In this document: positions 10,856-21,552 of the stretch, in pieces
Layout: every line of letters begins with the position of its first letter
Numbering within the stretch: the first letter of the stretch is position 1
Origin: Clitopilus passeckerianus
Taxonomy: Eukaryota > Basidiomycota > Agaricomycetes > Agaricales > Entolomataceae
Direction: 5' to 3'
Assembly: GCA_944990035.1 (NCBI GenBank)
Contig: CALYLX010000141.1
Location: forward strand, 496,001 to 560,000
DNA length: 64,000 nt
The notes under the pieces: generated by a model
What the model was told of the DNA's origin: nothing
The model's database searches: none
The model's input: the letters and a program-made list of their open reading frames with translations, nothing else
Program-made: the position numbers and the translations under genes

Positions 10856-11520
10856 TTTCAAATCAAGACTGTCCTGCGTATTGTGCGTCCATGTTCCTGC
10901 CGATGTCGGAGCTTTTCCTTATTGTAAACCCTTGGCTGAATTTTTCTAGCCCCTGTTTACCCTAGTTCCTGTTTACATTCAAGTTGTTCGGTTCAGCCGT
11001 TCTGGACATTCTCCGTCTCGTTGATGTGTAGCTTTTTTTTGGGGGTTGCTCCAGCCTTTAACACGCTACTTGTTGCGCCTGTTATTACAGTCCATACTGT
11101 GTCTGCCTTGTCGAGGAATGATAATTTCTACTTCGTTTCTCACTTACTGCGTGCGTTTTGCACCGCCGGTCAAAGTCAGGCTTTCGGACCGAGGACGCAT
11201 TTGTCTTCAGGGTATTTTACGCCACTGCATTGCCTTGAGTCCAGCTGATACTGTCTGCCCTCTGTTCAGTGACGCCTGTCGTTTGAGAAGGCGATGAATT
11301 TTCGATCTTCTCTTGATTTTTCAAAAACTTCTTTTGTTCTCTGTACTCCGATGCGGAGGACAACCTGGTCATCTGGTAATGACAAATGCACTTAGAGTAA
11401 AGTCTGTAATCTCTTTTTAAGGTAATGAATTATCTGCATATATAAGCTCATTTATTTTCACCCTCCGAAGCTATTGAATTGTCTGCTTCGTGAATCTTCT
11501 ATTGACATTGATACGCCGCT
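10856..11520. promoter_or_regulatory. Shared upstream region of two divergent genes
   Basis: The 665 bp separate the ATG of the hAT-interrupted gene (minus) from the ATG at 11521 (plus). A TATATAAG box at 11440-11447 lies about 75 bp before the plus-strand start. No open frame here looks coding. Confidence 0.5.
11440..11447 (+). promoter_or_regulatory. TATA box candidate
   Basis: TATATAAG lies 74 bp upstream of the ATG at 11521 and supports that start. Confidence 0.4.
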
Positions 11521-13540
11521 ATGACCACTCGTTCCTCTTCAACACAGCCGTCTGTTCTTCCAACGTCCTCTGTGTTTTCTGAAAACGCTAACCATCTTTT
11601 CTCTTTTTATTTATTTATTCAATTTTGGGTTCGTTTTCCCCTACCACGTTAGGTCTGGGAAAAAGAGGCCTGCAATTGAACTTAGTTCCGGTTCTGAGGA
11701 CGACAAGACGTTGGTCATCGTCGATTTAGGAGGCTGCTTTTACTAACCATTGTTTCTTTAGCATGACGTCCCCGCGAGACAACAAGGGCCGTTGGGCTAA
11801 GAAAGCAAAGACTGCGACCCCCACTTCGAAGTTAGTATTGGCAGTGCCTCTCTCGCTGACGTGAGCGACTAACCTTTCCCTTCTGCAGGAAAAACAAGAA
11901 GAATCAGAAGGAAGAAAGTCCTCTTATCGAGGCAATTTCAGTTGATGAATCAGAGACCAAGTTCGATACTACTCGGTGAGCATTGTTTGCTCTGTGACCT
12001 ATTGTTGTTTTTGGTCTAATGGGCTCTATACTCAGACACCCTAAGCTTACCAAGAAGAATGTATTCATCGATGACGAGGCAACGTAAGTAACTTCTGAAT
12101 AAGATCATCCGACTTCGTTTGATTGTCGATTCCAGGGAGGAGGGGGAACGACACGGCGCGGAAACTGCTGGCGAAGAAGATGACGAGTCCGAAGATGGGA
12201 AGAAAGCTTCTAATACGTATGGCTGCTTACTTTAAACCTTCCTTCAGTTGTTGTGCTGATGAGAAACAGCATTGACTCTGATGTAGATCCTGAAGAGGGG
12301 ATTGATGAATCTTCCGAGTCCGAAATTCCTCTGTGCGTGACTAGATCTACCTACAGATCTCGCAGCCTCTAATGGGACGTCGTTTTAGCGATGTTATGGT
12401 TGATGAATTGCAGGATCCCGTGCTGAAGAAGCGTAATTATTATGCTGACCTTCCCGATCTGGGGTATGTTTCCCTATTTTTTAAAGCATCGAATAGCTTC
12501 TAATGGGTAAAACGGGCAGTGAGAGTGCACGGGTTATTAGGACGAACGACGGGAGTTCTTCCATTGTGTACCATATGTACTCGGACATTGCAGAAACAAT
12601 GATGTTCGAACGTTCCAAGAAGTACGTTCTATATCTGATCCTTGAGAATCGTGGCCTCATGCGTGTTTATTCAGACAGCTGCGACACGCTCTGGCTTTCG
12701 ACAGCTATATGTGCTATATAAATGCTGCTCGGTGCTCCCTCGACCTCACCGTCCAGATCATAGGTAACAAAGATCGTCGCAAGCTGCGGGTGGTACCGGA
12801 GGAGGGGGGCAGTCAGAGGCAGGCAGTGTGCGTTACTGTAGGGGTTGTTACAGAATGCAAACTGGTAGACGCTGGTAACGGTCACGTCCGCTACATTACA
12901 GCGACCCTTTTTGCGCAAGAGGCTCGCAGGGAAATGACGTACCTTGGGGTCAAATTCGGTTTCGCGACCATCAGCGGCCCAATCACTCAGGAACAGGGTA
13001 TGAAGTTCACCACCATCCCTCAGGGAAAGGGAATGGGTAAGCCATCGCCTCATCCAATCGGTTCTCCAACTTACAAAACTCTTTGCAGGGGTTAACTTGG
13101 AGTCGTTGCCAGGTCCGCCCGGCTCTTCTAAATCGACTCCGACGACGCCCAAGAAGGGACGTTTCATTAAACAACCCATTTCGCCACCTAAATGGGCCAA
13201 ATTCTCATATAACGGTGCCTTGAATTTTGACGAAGATAGTGCGTGTCTTTATGGGACTCCTCTTTGAGTGTTTCCATATTAACATTCTCTTTTAGTCCCC
13301 ATTTATGATGGTCGAAGCAACAACTTTCAAAAGGGTTTTGATTTCGGTAAAGCCGATTGGGATGACCTTAAAGACATGAAACGGTACAAAGATGGTCGGA
13401 AGTTGATCGATGCTCCAGTGGATTCGGTCGTCGCAATTGGCTACACGGCTAACATCTACAAAGGGGACACCAACGGTATGGACATGTTTGCGGCAAATAT
13501 TCTCTTCGTCATTGTTCTCTGCGATAAATTCACCACCTAA
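11521..13540 (+). CDS. Hypothetical protein with acidic/basic N-terminus, 12 exons, about 463 aa
   Basis: Exons are 11521-11573, 11653-11709, 11762-11830, 11889-11975, 12036-12083, 12136-12216, 12270-12332, 12389-12463, 12520-12621, 12675-13036, 13089-13238 and 13296-13540. All phases are consistent and the total is 1392 nt. The first two exons and the GTTTTC and GTTGGT donors are the weakest part; a start at 11763 is the alternative. The N-terminal 180 residues are highly charged, with Lys-rich and Glu/Asp/Ser-rich tracts, likely disordered and possibly nuclear. The C-terminal half is globular: a 120-residue exon, then PPKWAKFSYNGAL, IPIYDGRS and VVAIGYTANIY near the end. I recognise the C-terminal pattern only from unnamed mushroom proteins. 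Function is unknown. It is divergently arranged with the hAT-interrupted gene. Confidence 0.75.
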
Positions 13541-13737
13541 CCTTGTACTTGTCCAACTTTACATCTTTGTTTTGCCAACCACTTTATGCTTACACTTGCT
13601 TAGTCTTGTTATATTTTCTCATTTGTACTTATATCCGTAATCCTATTGTGAAATCCCTTTGAGAATAAACCACAATGAAATCCTTTGGCCGATCTACGCA
13701 TCTGCGGCACCAATAGCTGTCAATACGTTGACATACC

Positions 13738-14574
13738 CTAATACCATGCCCTGATAGATGACACTTCTCCCGTTCGGACATACTTGATCATCGTGGCAGC
13801 GAAATAGTCGTCGTTGAGCGCAGTACGTATTTCGTCGTTTCCGGGAACAATAGTCACTTCCAAATCGACTAGGCCTCTGATAGCTAGGTTTGAAATGGCG
13901 TTTAAAACCGTCTGCTGACATTCATTCTCCACCCAGTGCAGCTGGAGCGCAGTGAGGCTGGGGATATTGTCGGGATCACGAGCCATCCATTGAAGGATGT
14001 GCTCATCAATGGCTGTTCCATTCTCGCTGATCGCCTGGAGACCAAGGGAGGTAAGTGTGTCAGGGAGGCGGATCTCTGAGTCTGCGATCGCAAGCACCGT
14101 GCCGTCCATAACACATTCGCAGTAGACGTTGAGTAAGGTGAGGTCGACCAAGTGGGAAAAGCATCCAATGAAGTCAAAAATGTCAAATCCGTTGACGAAG
14201 ACATTCTGAAGGGAAAGTGTCGTAATTGATGATTGCGGCCACAGCCGGCAAGGTTGAAGCTCCCATGCGCCGACCGTGACTGCCTTCAGGTTGGGAAATT
14301 GCGAGAAGATACGAGGGCAAGCCCCTGTGGTGGCTACGTCAAGGGCATCAGGCTGGGGATTGGGGTCGAAAATGTCCAGCCTTTCGATGCTGGCGGCAAG
14401 CTCATCAATCACTGGCAGGGTCTCGTTGGCGATCATAAATTCATCGACCCGGCGGACTGTCCGCGAATCTTGAAGCGTCATGGTGATTTCTTGAATCGGC
14501 GAGTAGCCTATACAGTCTTGAATCCACGCTGGCAGTCTCTTCTGAGGTCCATGAAGGAATTCGATCAGAAACAT
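13738..14574 (-). CDS. LRR/F-box-like protein, single exon, 278 aa
   Basis: One uninterrupted frame begins at an ATG at 14574. It contains repeated L-x-x-L-x-L patterns (FPNLKAVTVGAW, SSITTLSLQNVF, LVDLTLLNVY, LTALQLHW) spaced like leucine-rich repeats of fungal F-box proteins. No N-terminal F-box is present. It could be a truncated relative or could act without one. A TATATATA element lies at 14674-14681, about 100 bp upstream. If it belongs to the F-box class it would select substrates for SCF ubiquitin ligases; that is inference from family resemblance. It shows no close similarity to the F-box-like pair at 59-63 kb. Confidence 0.65.
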   Translation of the reverse strand: MFLIEFLHGPQKRLPAWIQDCIGYSPIQEITMTLQDSRTVRRVDEFMIANETLPVIDELAASIERLDIFDPNPQPDALDVATTGACPRIFSQFPNLKAVTVGAWELQPCRLWPQSSITTLSLQNVFVNGFDIFDFIGCFSHLVDLTLLNVYCECVMDGTVLAIADSEIRLPDTLTSLGLQAISENGTAIDEHILQWMARDPDNIPSLTALQLHWVENECQQTVLNAISNLAIRGLVDLEVTIVPGNDEIRTALNDDYFAATMIKYVRTGEVSSIRAWY

Positions 14575-15118
14575 TCGGCTCGCTGAGGAGGAAATGACTC
14601 TACCTCTGTATTTTCACTGTTCATTTGAGTACCACACAGATTTCTGCCTTATTCCGGTGGCAAGGAAGCATAGTATATATAAGGCTATGCCACGTTGCAC
14701 ATATAATTAAACAAAGTATATTCTGTGGCTGACATTAAACAAAGTATATTCGACATTGACTAGGCAAAAAACAAAAAAAAAGGATAACATCTGTTTGGGT
14801 GCCGGTAACCTACTGAAGCCTGGAAGCTGCGGGCTTTGTGCGATACATTTCTCAATGAAACCTTCCCGCCTGCACAAACGTGGGGAGTCGAGGTGATACA
14901 GAATCCGTGTGCACCCGCCGGCTAATCCCAAACCGGTCTGTCTCCAACGGATACCGCCAGCCAAAGTCGTTCGAAAGGGTCACGTGTTCGTTTTATCCGC
15001 AACACGAGCACGTGAATATTCGCACGGTTTAACCTCCAAAAATATTTTGATTGCCGTTGCCAGAAATGGTTCTTCTGCTGGCGTCTGTCGTGTTCTTACT
15101 TGTCGTGTCGCATTGACC
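14575..15118. other. Intergenic region between divergent genes
   Basis: It contains TATATATA at 14674-14681, a direct duplication of a short motif (ACAAAGTATATTC near 14713 and 14738) and a poly-A tract near 14770. Open frame 14909-15133 has no recognisable product. It serves as upstream sequence for the LRR-like gene and the TET/JBP-like gene. Confidence 0.5.
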
Positions 15119-15926
15119 ATGCGGGGTAAGTGAATACCAACGCGCCGGCGTCATTAATCTCACTCCGATCTTGCAACTTTCTCAGTCCATTTGAGATCCG
15201 GCAAGACTAGTAAGCTATTTGGCCCGCAGTCTACCTCGAAGAAGGTACCGGCGAAACCAAATGACACTTAACACACGTTCTAATAGTCTCGACAGCCTAC
15301 CCTCAGGGCCTTATTTAGACAAGGCGCTTTCAACCTATCTGCTCGGCTCCAGCAAGTCTTTGAAGACGAAGAACATGGCGCCAGTTCTCAGACGTCGGAC
15401 GACAGCAACATATACCTCACGCCTTTGCGGGGGCATGTCTACTATGAAGCTGAACAGCTTGCCTATATGCTCGACCAGTGCAAACGGATCTCACCAATGA
15501 CCTCTATGAAGGGTTCAGATGTTTCTTCTTGTGGGTACCACACCTCTGGTCACGACGGGTCCTCAGCCCTTCTGGAAACCGGGAATCTCCCTGCTGTTCA
15601 GACTCTCCAGTATTATATTCAGCTTGGCTATTGTGTCGTGCACTGGAATGGGTTTACACCTTGCACCATAGAAGACGAATTGGGAAGAACATTCGCTGTG
15701 CTAGCGGGCCGGCCATCCGATCCCGAGTACGAGGAAGCCTGTAAGGTGGCGTATGCTACCATCCTGGAGGGAGGACACTGCGTCAGGTTCCAAAGTAGCC
15801 ACCTTCATCACAAGCGAGGAGACTTCCCCGCTGTTAACATAGGGGTAACGCACGGGCAGGGAACTACTGGTCCGGTTAACTTAAATAACCATGGTCTCAA
15901 TGATGCTATGTACCAGTTGCTGGAAC

Positions 15927-15931
15927 ACCCT
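15927..15931. repeat. Target-site duplication of the LTR retrotransposon, left copy
   Basis: ACCCT precedes the 5' LTR and recurs at 22931-22935 right after the 3' LTR. Five bp is normal for Ty3/gypsy integrases. Confidence 0.95.
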
Positions 15932-16394
15932 TGTTACAGTTACCTTGGATACGCACCCGGACTCTTTTTCCTTTTACTCATCTACCATTACTATCCCCCG
16001 CCCCGCTTACGTTTATACGATTACTCAGTACTGCTGCGCATTACTCATCCCTTTAGCTACGATTACTCAGTATTCTCACGATCGTGGGATACTTGTACTA
16101 TATTTACTTACCATGACTCATCGTGACTCTTACTCTGACTCACTCCGAGTCATACTTACTTTTGCTTACTTAGCATTGCTGCGCAATGCCCAACCCTTAG
16201 CCCTACTCTTCATGTATAAATACTTTCACGCTTTCGGTCTTGCTTCCCCAGCTTGACCTAAAAGCCTATACATCGCTATTTGCTTTAACTTCGACTCGCT
16301 CGATTACTCTCGCTCGTCTCTACAAAGGCTGGTAGAGGACTAAGCAGCTGAACTCTTGATACTTGGTTGAGCACGTAGCGATACTAGCTTAACA
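15932..16394 (+). repeat. 5' LTR
   Basis: It runs TGTTACAGTTACC...AGCTTAACA, 463 bp, TG...CA ended. The 3' LTR appears identical. A diverged solo copy lies at 33749-34210. Open frames of 100-120 codons inside LTRs are spurious. Confidence 0.97.
16114..16222 (+). promoter_or_regulatory. LTR promoter: two TGACTCA sites and a TATA box
   Basis: TGACTCA occurs at 16114-16120 and 16136-16142, with a further ATGACTC in reverse just after. A TATAAATA box is at 16215-16222. TGACTCA is the consensus for Gcn4/AP-1 bZIP factors. The predicted transcript start, about 27 bp after the TATA box, coincides with the 11-mer that pairs with the primer site. Confidence 0.5.
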
Positions 16395-16396
16395 AA

Positions 16397-16407
16397 AGGT
16401 CAAGCTG
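16397..16407 (+). promoter_or_regulatory. Predicted self-priming primer-binding site
   Basis: AGGTCAAGCTG, two bases after the 5' LTR, is an exact 11-nt complement of CAGCTTGACCT at 16249-16259 inside the LTR. It does not start with TGG as a tRNA 3'-end site would. The Tf1/sushi group of chromoviruses primes reverse transcription with the 5' end of its own RNA in this way. Confidence 0.7.
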
Positions 16408-16742
16408 ATCTGATAGCCTGCTCATCGCAAGCGTAGGCCACAACCACCAAACCACCTGACTGCAAGAGGTCAACTACCCTTGCAGAACCGACCGGAACCA
16501 CGTCTCCCTCAAGACCGCCGAACGCCTCAACTCCCACCGGGACAGAGAGAGTAGTACAACTTGACGACGGTACTTACTCAGAATTCAACCTTAAGACAAA
16601 CCGTTGGAGACATTTGGTACCGAAAGACGAAGACCCGCGACAATATCGATTTGGCGACTACCTTAGCAGTGCCTACTTCACCGAAGAAGTAAAGAACCCA
16701 GAACCAGAACCACAGCCAGACCCCAAACCAGAATCAGAACCA

Positions 16743-16802
16743 GAGCAAGAACCCGAAGAAGAATCGGAAACAGAGCAAGAACCCGAAGAAGAATCGGAAA
16801 CA
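16743..16802 (+). repeat. 30-bp tandem duplication in gag
   Basis: Two perfect copies of a 30-bp unit starting GAGCAAGAACCCGAAG encode an acidic Glu/Pro/Ser repeat in the N-terminal tail of Gag. Confidence 0.9.
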
Positions 16803-16871
16803 GAACCAGAACCCCCCAGACAGACCCAGACTCCGACACCCGCACAAACCCCGAAACAAGAACCACCAGAA

Positions 16872-17756
16872 ATGGCTCCAACCAACCCTGAACCAAAGAA
16901 ACTCGCCGAACTCCGAATGGGACAACCATTTGAATATGATGGTGACCGAAGAAATGCCGAAGTTTGGTTGTTGGAAGTCAAGATGTACCTAAGCCTGAAC
17001 GACCACATCTACGACAACAACAACAAGCAAATCGCTTTTGCACTTTCCTTTTTGAAGAAAGGAACCGCTTTGGCATGGAAACGATCTTTCTGCCAGAACT
17101 ACACAAACAAAGATAACGACATCATCCTCCCCGATTTCAAACAATTCGAGAAAGAATTCATCAACGCCTTCTACCCAGTAGACGGAGAAGGACAGGCATT
17201 TGCATCCCTAGACGCTCTCACGCAGAAAGGACCAATTGACGATTACATATCTCAATTCAAAGTCCTTATCTCCGCCTCCGGGATCACCGATGAAAAGGCG
17301 AAGATTGAATTCTTCCAGAAAGGACTCAACTCCAAGATCATCGAAAAGATCTATAACCTCCCCATTCTTCCCGTCACCATTAACGGATGGTACGAACACG
17401 CTGCCCGATTTGATGCACAATGGCGTAGAGGACAGAACGTCATCCGCCGCAACAGAGGACTCCCCCCTATTTCCCATGCAAATCCCCGCAATACCCACGC
17501 CACAGCAGACCCTAACGCCATGGACATTGACGCCTTATCTTTTGAAAAGAGAAAGGAGTTAATGAAGGAAGGGAAATGTTTCCGCTGTTTCAAGAAAGGA
17601 CATCGCTCTCGAGAATGCCCTGAACGCAGAGGAGGAAAGCAGTCCAACACCAACTCCTATGGCAAGAAAAACATCAAAGATCTTGTCAGAACCATTAGAG
17701 CGTTGGAAGCGGAAGAATTAGAGAGCTTCTGGAATGAGCTCGATGAGGATTTTTAG
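16872..17756 (+). CDS. gag: Gag polyprotein of the chromovirus
   Basis: The frame is open from about 16431 but has no ATG before 16872, so the acidic Pro/Glu-rich tail encoded at 16614-16871 is translated only if a non-ATG start or an upstream splice is used. From 16872 the product has a capsid domain (GQPFEYDGDRRNAEVWLLEV... with the usual Trp-rich first helices) and a C-terminal zinc knuckle CFRCFKKGHRSREC (CCHC) that binds RNA. It ends at a TAG at 17754-17756. Pol starts in another frame 12-50 bp later, so Gag and Pol must be linked by recoding or reinitiation. Confidence 0.9.
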   Translation: MAPTNPEPKKLAELRMGQPFEYDGDRRNAEVWLLEVKMYLSLNDHIYDNNNKQIAFALSFLKKGTALAWKRSFCQNYTNKDNDIILPDFKQFEKEFINAFYPVDGEGQAFASLDALTQKGPIDDYISQFKVLISASGITDEKAKIEFFQKGLNSKIIEKIYNLPILPVTINGWYEHAARFDAQWRRGQNVIRRNRGLPPISHANPRNTHATADPNAMDIDALSFEKRKELMKEGKCFRCFKKGHRSRECPERRGGKQSNTNSYGKKNIKDLVRTIRALEAEELESFWNELDEDF

Positions 17757-17806
17757 AACGGCGGCCAGTGTCAACGTCTGAACCCGCCACAATACTGATT
17801 TCTTCT

Positions 17807-20800
17807 ATGTCGTATGCAGAACCTTTTGATAAATCTATGCGTCTACCCATTAAGGTCTCTGCTCCGAATGAAGAAAGAACCGTTGAAACCAAAGCACTAG
17901 TCGACTCAGGTGCTCAAGGACTATTCATCGACAAAGAATTCGTCGCCCGCCATCGAATCAAAACACATCCCCTTCGACAACCTCTCACTGCCAAGAACGT
18001 TGACGGCACTATCAACAAAACAGGGCAAATCACCCATTACACCTGGGTCGATATAGGGATAGGGAAACACAAGGCGTCAGAACGGTGCCTGGTCACTGGA
18101 TTAGGGAATGAACACCTGATCCTCGGACTCCCATGGCTGAAGCGAACGAATCCAGAAATCAACTGGCAAAAGGAGACACTATTCATTAATCCCAAGCGCG
18201 TCAAGACATCCCCGCTACGCACGGCCCTTGCCCGAGTCCAGATCAGACGACTAGCCGCAACAGAGGAATCACGCCTAGACATTTCCAACGTACCCGACGA
18301 ACCCGAACCCATTGAAACACCCTTAGAAGAACCCAATGACGAACAAGACCTGGTTATTGCCTATGTGAAAGGAGAACCAGTGATGGGAATATTCGAACGA
18401 GCCAATTCCCCATTGACGAATGAACATCGAGAACCAGAAATCAGAAGAATCCGAGCTGCAAATATCTCCCGAATCACCCGAGATAGAGGATCACTGCGAT
18501 TCGTCCCGACCCAGAACGTCTGGATTCGTGCCAAGACGTCCATCTCCCAGACCCTAGAACATCAGAAAACCGAAGAGGTCAAGAAGAAACTCGAAGACCT
18601 CATTCCCCCCGAATACCACGAATTCAAGAAAGTCTTTGAGAAAGAAGCATCAGAACGATTCCCCCCATCTCGGCCTTGGGATCACGCCATTGATCTCAAA
18701 CCAGACTTTGTTCCGAAAGACTGCAAGGTCTACCCTCTCAATCCAAAGGAGCAAGCCGAAATGGACAAATTTCTCGAAGAAAACTTACGAAAAGGATACA
18801 TCCGACCCTCGAAATCACCTCAAGCATCACCCTTCTTCTTTGTAGCAAAGAAAGAAGCAAACGCACTACGACCCTGCCAAGATTACCGATATCTCAACAG
18901 TGGAACTGTCAAGAATGCCTACCCCTTACCACTAGTCAGCGACCTACTCGACAAACTCAGAGGAGCAAAGATTTTCACAAAGCTGGACATCCGATGGGGA
19001 TATCATAATGTCCGGATCAAAGAAGGAGACGAGTGGAAAGCAGCCTTCAAAACAAATCGAGGCTTGTTTGAACCCACCGTCATGTTCTTTGGACTATGCA
19101 ACTCCCCAGCCACGTTTCAAGCAATGATGAACCACATCTTCAGAGACATGATCGATGAAGGATGGTTAATCATCTACATGGATGACATGTTACTCTTCTC
19201 TAAAGACCCAAGAGAACATGAGAAGCGCACCAAACGGGTACTCCAAAGGCTGATGGAACACAACCTGTTCCTCAAAGCTGAGAAATGCAAATTCAACGTA
19301 ACAGAAGTCGAATTCCTTGGAATGATCATATCGCCAGACAAGATCCACATGGACCCGACTAAACTCGACGGGATAAAGAAATGGCCAACCCCGACCACCG
19401 TAAAAGAAGTTCGGTCCTTTTTGGGATTTGGCAACTTCTACCGAAGGTTCATAGGGAAATATGCGGAACTAGCCCGACCCCTGAACGATCTCACCAAGAA
19501 AGATCGGCCCTTTACATGGGGAAAGGAACAAGAAGAAGCATTTGAAGCCCTGAAGAAAAGGTTCGCGGAGACACCCGTACTCACGATGCCCGATCCAACA
19601 AAACCATTTACCATTGAATGTGATGCATCCAAGTGGGCGACAGGAGCAGTGCTACGCCAACGAGACGAAAATAACGACTGGCACCCTTGTGGATACATCT
19701 CTCACTCCTTCACCCCAACCGAACGGAACTACGAAATCTACGACAGGGAACTACTCGCTATAGTCAGAGCACTGGAAACTTGGCGACACTATCTACAAGG
19801 ATCAGCCCACCCTGTCACGGTATTCTCCGACCACAAGAACCTAACCTACTACCGAACGCCACAGAAACTTAGCCGACGACAAGCACGATGGAGTTTACTC
19901 CTCTCCCAATATGACCTAAACCTAGTCCATGTACCAGGAACTCAGATGGTCCAATCTGACGAACTATCCCGACGAGCAGATCACATTCTAGACCACGACA
20001 CTGACAACGAAGACATCACCATGCTACCTGATAAACTTTTCATCCGAACAATTGACACCGAACTTAAGGCGGAATTTGCCGAACACATGATGAAAGACGA
20101 ATTCTTCACGGAAGCAATACGACACCTGAAGAACCACTCTACCCCCATCAAATCGGCTTTAGCCGACTGGAAAGTAGAGGACTCTCTCCTCTTTTTCCGG
20201 GGGCGATGCTACGTCCCTAATGATGCTACCCTACGACGAAGCCTCATACAGAAGTATCATGACGCACCTATGGCCGGACACCCCGGAGCATTCAAGACGA
20301 TGGAGTTAATTTCCGAACACTACTGGTGGCCCAGAATGTTTGGAACTGTCAAATCCTACGTTGATGGATGTGCCCCTTGCCAACAGATGAAGGTCAATAC
20401 ACACCCCACGGCACCTCCCCTGAACCCAGTCAAATTTACCGCCACACGACCCTTCGAACTTGCCTCTACAGATTTCATCACTGATCTTCCTGAGGTTAAC
20501 GGTTACGACTCACTCATGGTCGTGGTAGACCATGGCCTTAGTAAGGGGGTAATTTTGATCCCTTGCAAGAAGACCATTGACGCCCTAGGCACTGCCAACA
20601 ACTACCTGGATGCTGTCTACAGAAGATTCGGACTTCCCGACAAACTGATATCCGATAGAGGTCCACAATTCGCATCCAAAGTATTCCAAGAACTAGGACG
20701 ACTCCTAGGAATCAAGCTTTCCCTGACAACCGCATATCACCCACAAGCAGATGGAGAAACCGAACGCGTCAACCAAGACATTGGCGCTTATCTCCGACTA

Positions 20801-21502
20801 TTCTGCGCCAACAACCCCGAGAAATGGCTAGAACTAATTCCCCTAATGGAATTCGCCCATAACAAACGTGTTCATGCCGTCACCGCACAAACTCCATTCT
20901 ACCTAATGAACGGAGCAGAACCACGTGCTATTCCCCTTCCATATCAGAAGACCAATGTCCCTGCTGCGGAAACCCGAATGAAAGAACTCCAACAGGCACG
21001 AGACGAAGCTGCGGCTGCCCATGAACTTGCGAGACGAAAGATGGCCGAACGTGTCCGAAGTAACTTCAAACCATTTGAACAAGGACAGAAGGTTTGGTTG
21101 GAAACAACTAACCTAAAACTGGCATACTACTCAAAGAAGTTCACGCCACGACGAGAAGGCCCCTTCACGATCAAAGAAGTTCTAGGTCCGCTGACCTACA
21201 GATTAGAACTACCCCGAGCATGGAAAATTCACCCTGTGTTCCACGCCACCCTCCTCACACCATACAAGGAAACCGAGACACATGGGCCCAATTTCCTAGA
21301 ACCGCCACCTGACCTCATCAATCAAGAAGAAGAATGGGAAGTGGAAGAAATTGTCGCACACAAACGACATCGTGGGAAGATCCTTTACAAGATCAAGTGG
21401 AAAGGATATCCGACATCGGAGAACTCATGGGAACCTGTGAGAAACCTCCAGAACGCCAAGAAGACCCTTGAAGCATATAAGAAGAGGAAGAACATTCGGT
21501 GA
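17807..21502 (+). CDS. pol: Pol polyprotein with C-terminal chromodomain
   Basis: The frame opens at 17768 and the first ATG is at 17807. Domains in order: aspartic protease (ALVDSGAQG), reverse transcriptase (YMDDMLLF), RNase H (ECDASKWATGAVL, later YDRELLAI), integrase zinc region (HPGAFKTMELISEHYWW ... CAPCQQ), integrase core with TDFITDLPEV, SDRGPQFAS and HPQADGETERVNQ giving the D,D,E triad, and a C-terminal chromodomain (WEVEEIVAHKRHRGKILY... WKGYPTSENSWEP). The chromodomain targets integration to particular histone marks in related elements. It is a single 1230-residue frame with no stop or missing catalytic residue visible. It overlaps or abuts the third ORF. Confidence 0.95.
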   Translation: MSYAEPFDKSMRLPIKVSAPNEERTVETKALVDSGAQGLFIDKEFVARHRIKTHPLRQPLTAKNVDGTINKTGQITHYTWVDIGIGKHKASERCLVTGLGNEHLILGLPWLKRTNPEINWQKETLFINPKRVKTSPLRTALARVQIRRLAATEESRLDISNVPDEPEPIETPLEEPNDEQDLVIAYVKGEPVMGIFERANSPLTNEHREPEIRRIRAANISRITRDRGSLRFVPTQNVWIRAKTSISQTLEHQKTEEVKKKLEDLIPPEYHEFKKVFEKEASERFPPSRPWDHAIDLKPDFVPKDCKVYPLNPKEQAEMDKFLEENLRKGYIRPSKSPQASPFFFVAKKEANALRPCQDYRYLNSGTVKNAYPLPLVSDLLDKLRGAKIFTKLDIRWGYHNVRIKEGDEWKAAFKTNRGLFEPTVMFFGLCNSPATFQAMMNHIFRDMIDEGWLIIYMDDMLLFSKDPREHEKRTKRVLQRLMEHNLFLKAEKCKFNVTEVEFLGMIISPDKIHMDPTKLDGIKKWPTPTTVKEVRSFLGFGNFYRRFIGKYAELARPLNDLTKKDRPFTWGKEQEEAFEALKKRFAETPVLTMPDPTKPFTIECDASKWATGAVLRQRDENNDWHPCGYISHSFTPTERNYEIYDRELLAIVRALETWRHYLQGSAHPVTVFSDHKNLTYYRTPQKLSRRQARWSLLLSQYDLNLVHVPGTQMVQSDELSRRADHILDHDTDNEDITMLPDKLFIRTIDTELKAEFAEHMMKDEFFTEAIRHLKNHSTPIKSALADWKVEDSLLFFRGRCYVPNDATLRRSLIQKYHDAPMAGHPGAFKTMELISEHYWWPRMFGTVKSYVDGCAPCQQMKVNTHPTAPPLNPVKFTATRPFELASTDFITDLPEVNGYDSLMVVVDHGLSKGVILIPCKKTIDALGTANNYLDAVYRRFGLPDKLISDRGPQFASKVFQELGRLLGIKLSLTTAYHPQADGETERVNQDIGAYLRLFCANNPEKWLELIPLMEFAHNKRVHAVTAQTPFYLMNGAEPRAIPLPYQKTNVPAAETRMKELQQARDEAAAAHELARRKMAERVRSNFKPFEQGQKVWLETTNLKLAYYSKKFTPRREGPFTIKEVLGPLTYRLELPRAWKIHPVFHATLLTPYKETETHGPNFLEPPPDLINQEEEWEVEEIVAHKRHRGKILYKIKWKGYPTSENSWEPVRNLQNAKKTLEAYKKRKNIR

Positions 21503-21552
21503 ATCTCCATCAACCCACAGCACTTTGCCGAAGCAAACACATCTCGCTTATA

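Noticed and set aside
15891..16256. Open frame of 121 codons, repeated at 22481-22792 and 33887-34240
   Set aside because: It lies wholly or mainly in the LTR and appears wherever an LTR copy exists; it is an LTR artefact, not a gene.
16673..17008. Antisense open frames rich in Ser/Gly and Leu/Phe
   Set aside because: They are the mirror of the repetitive acidic gag tail.
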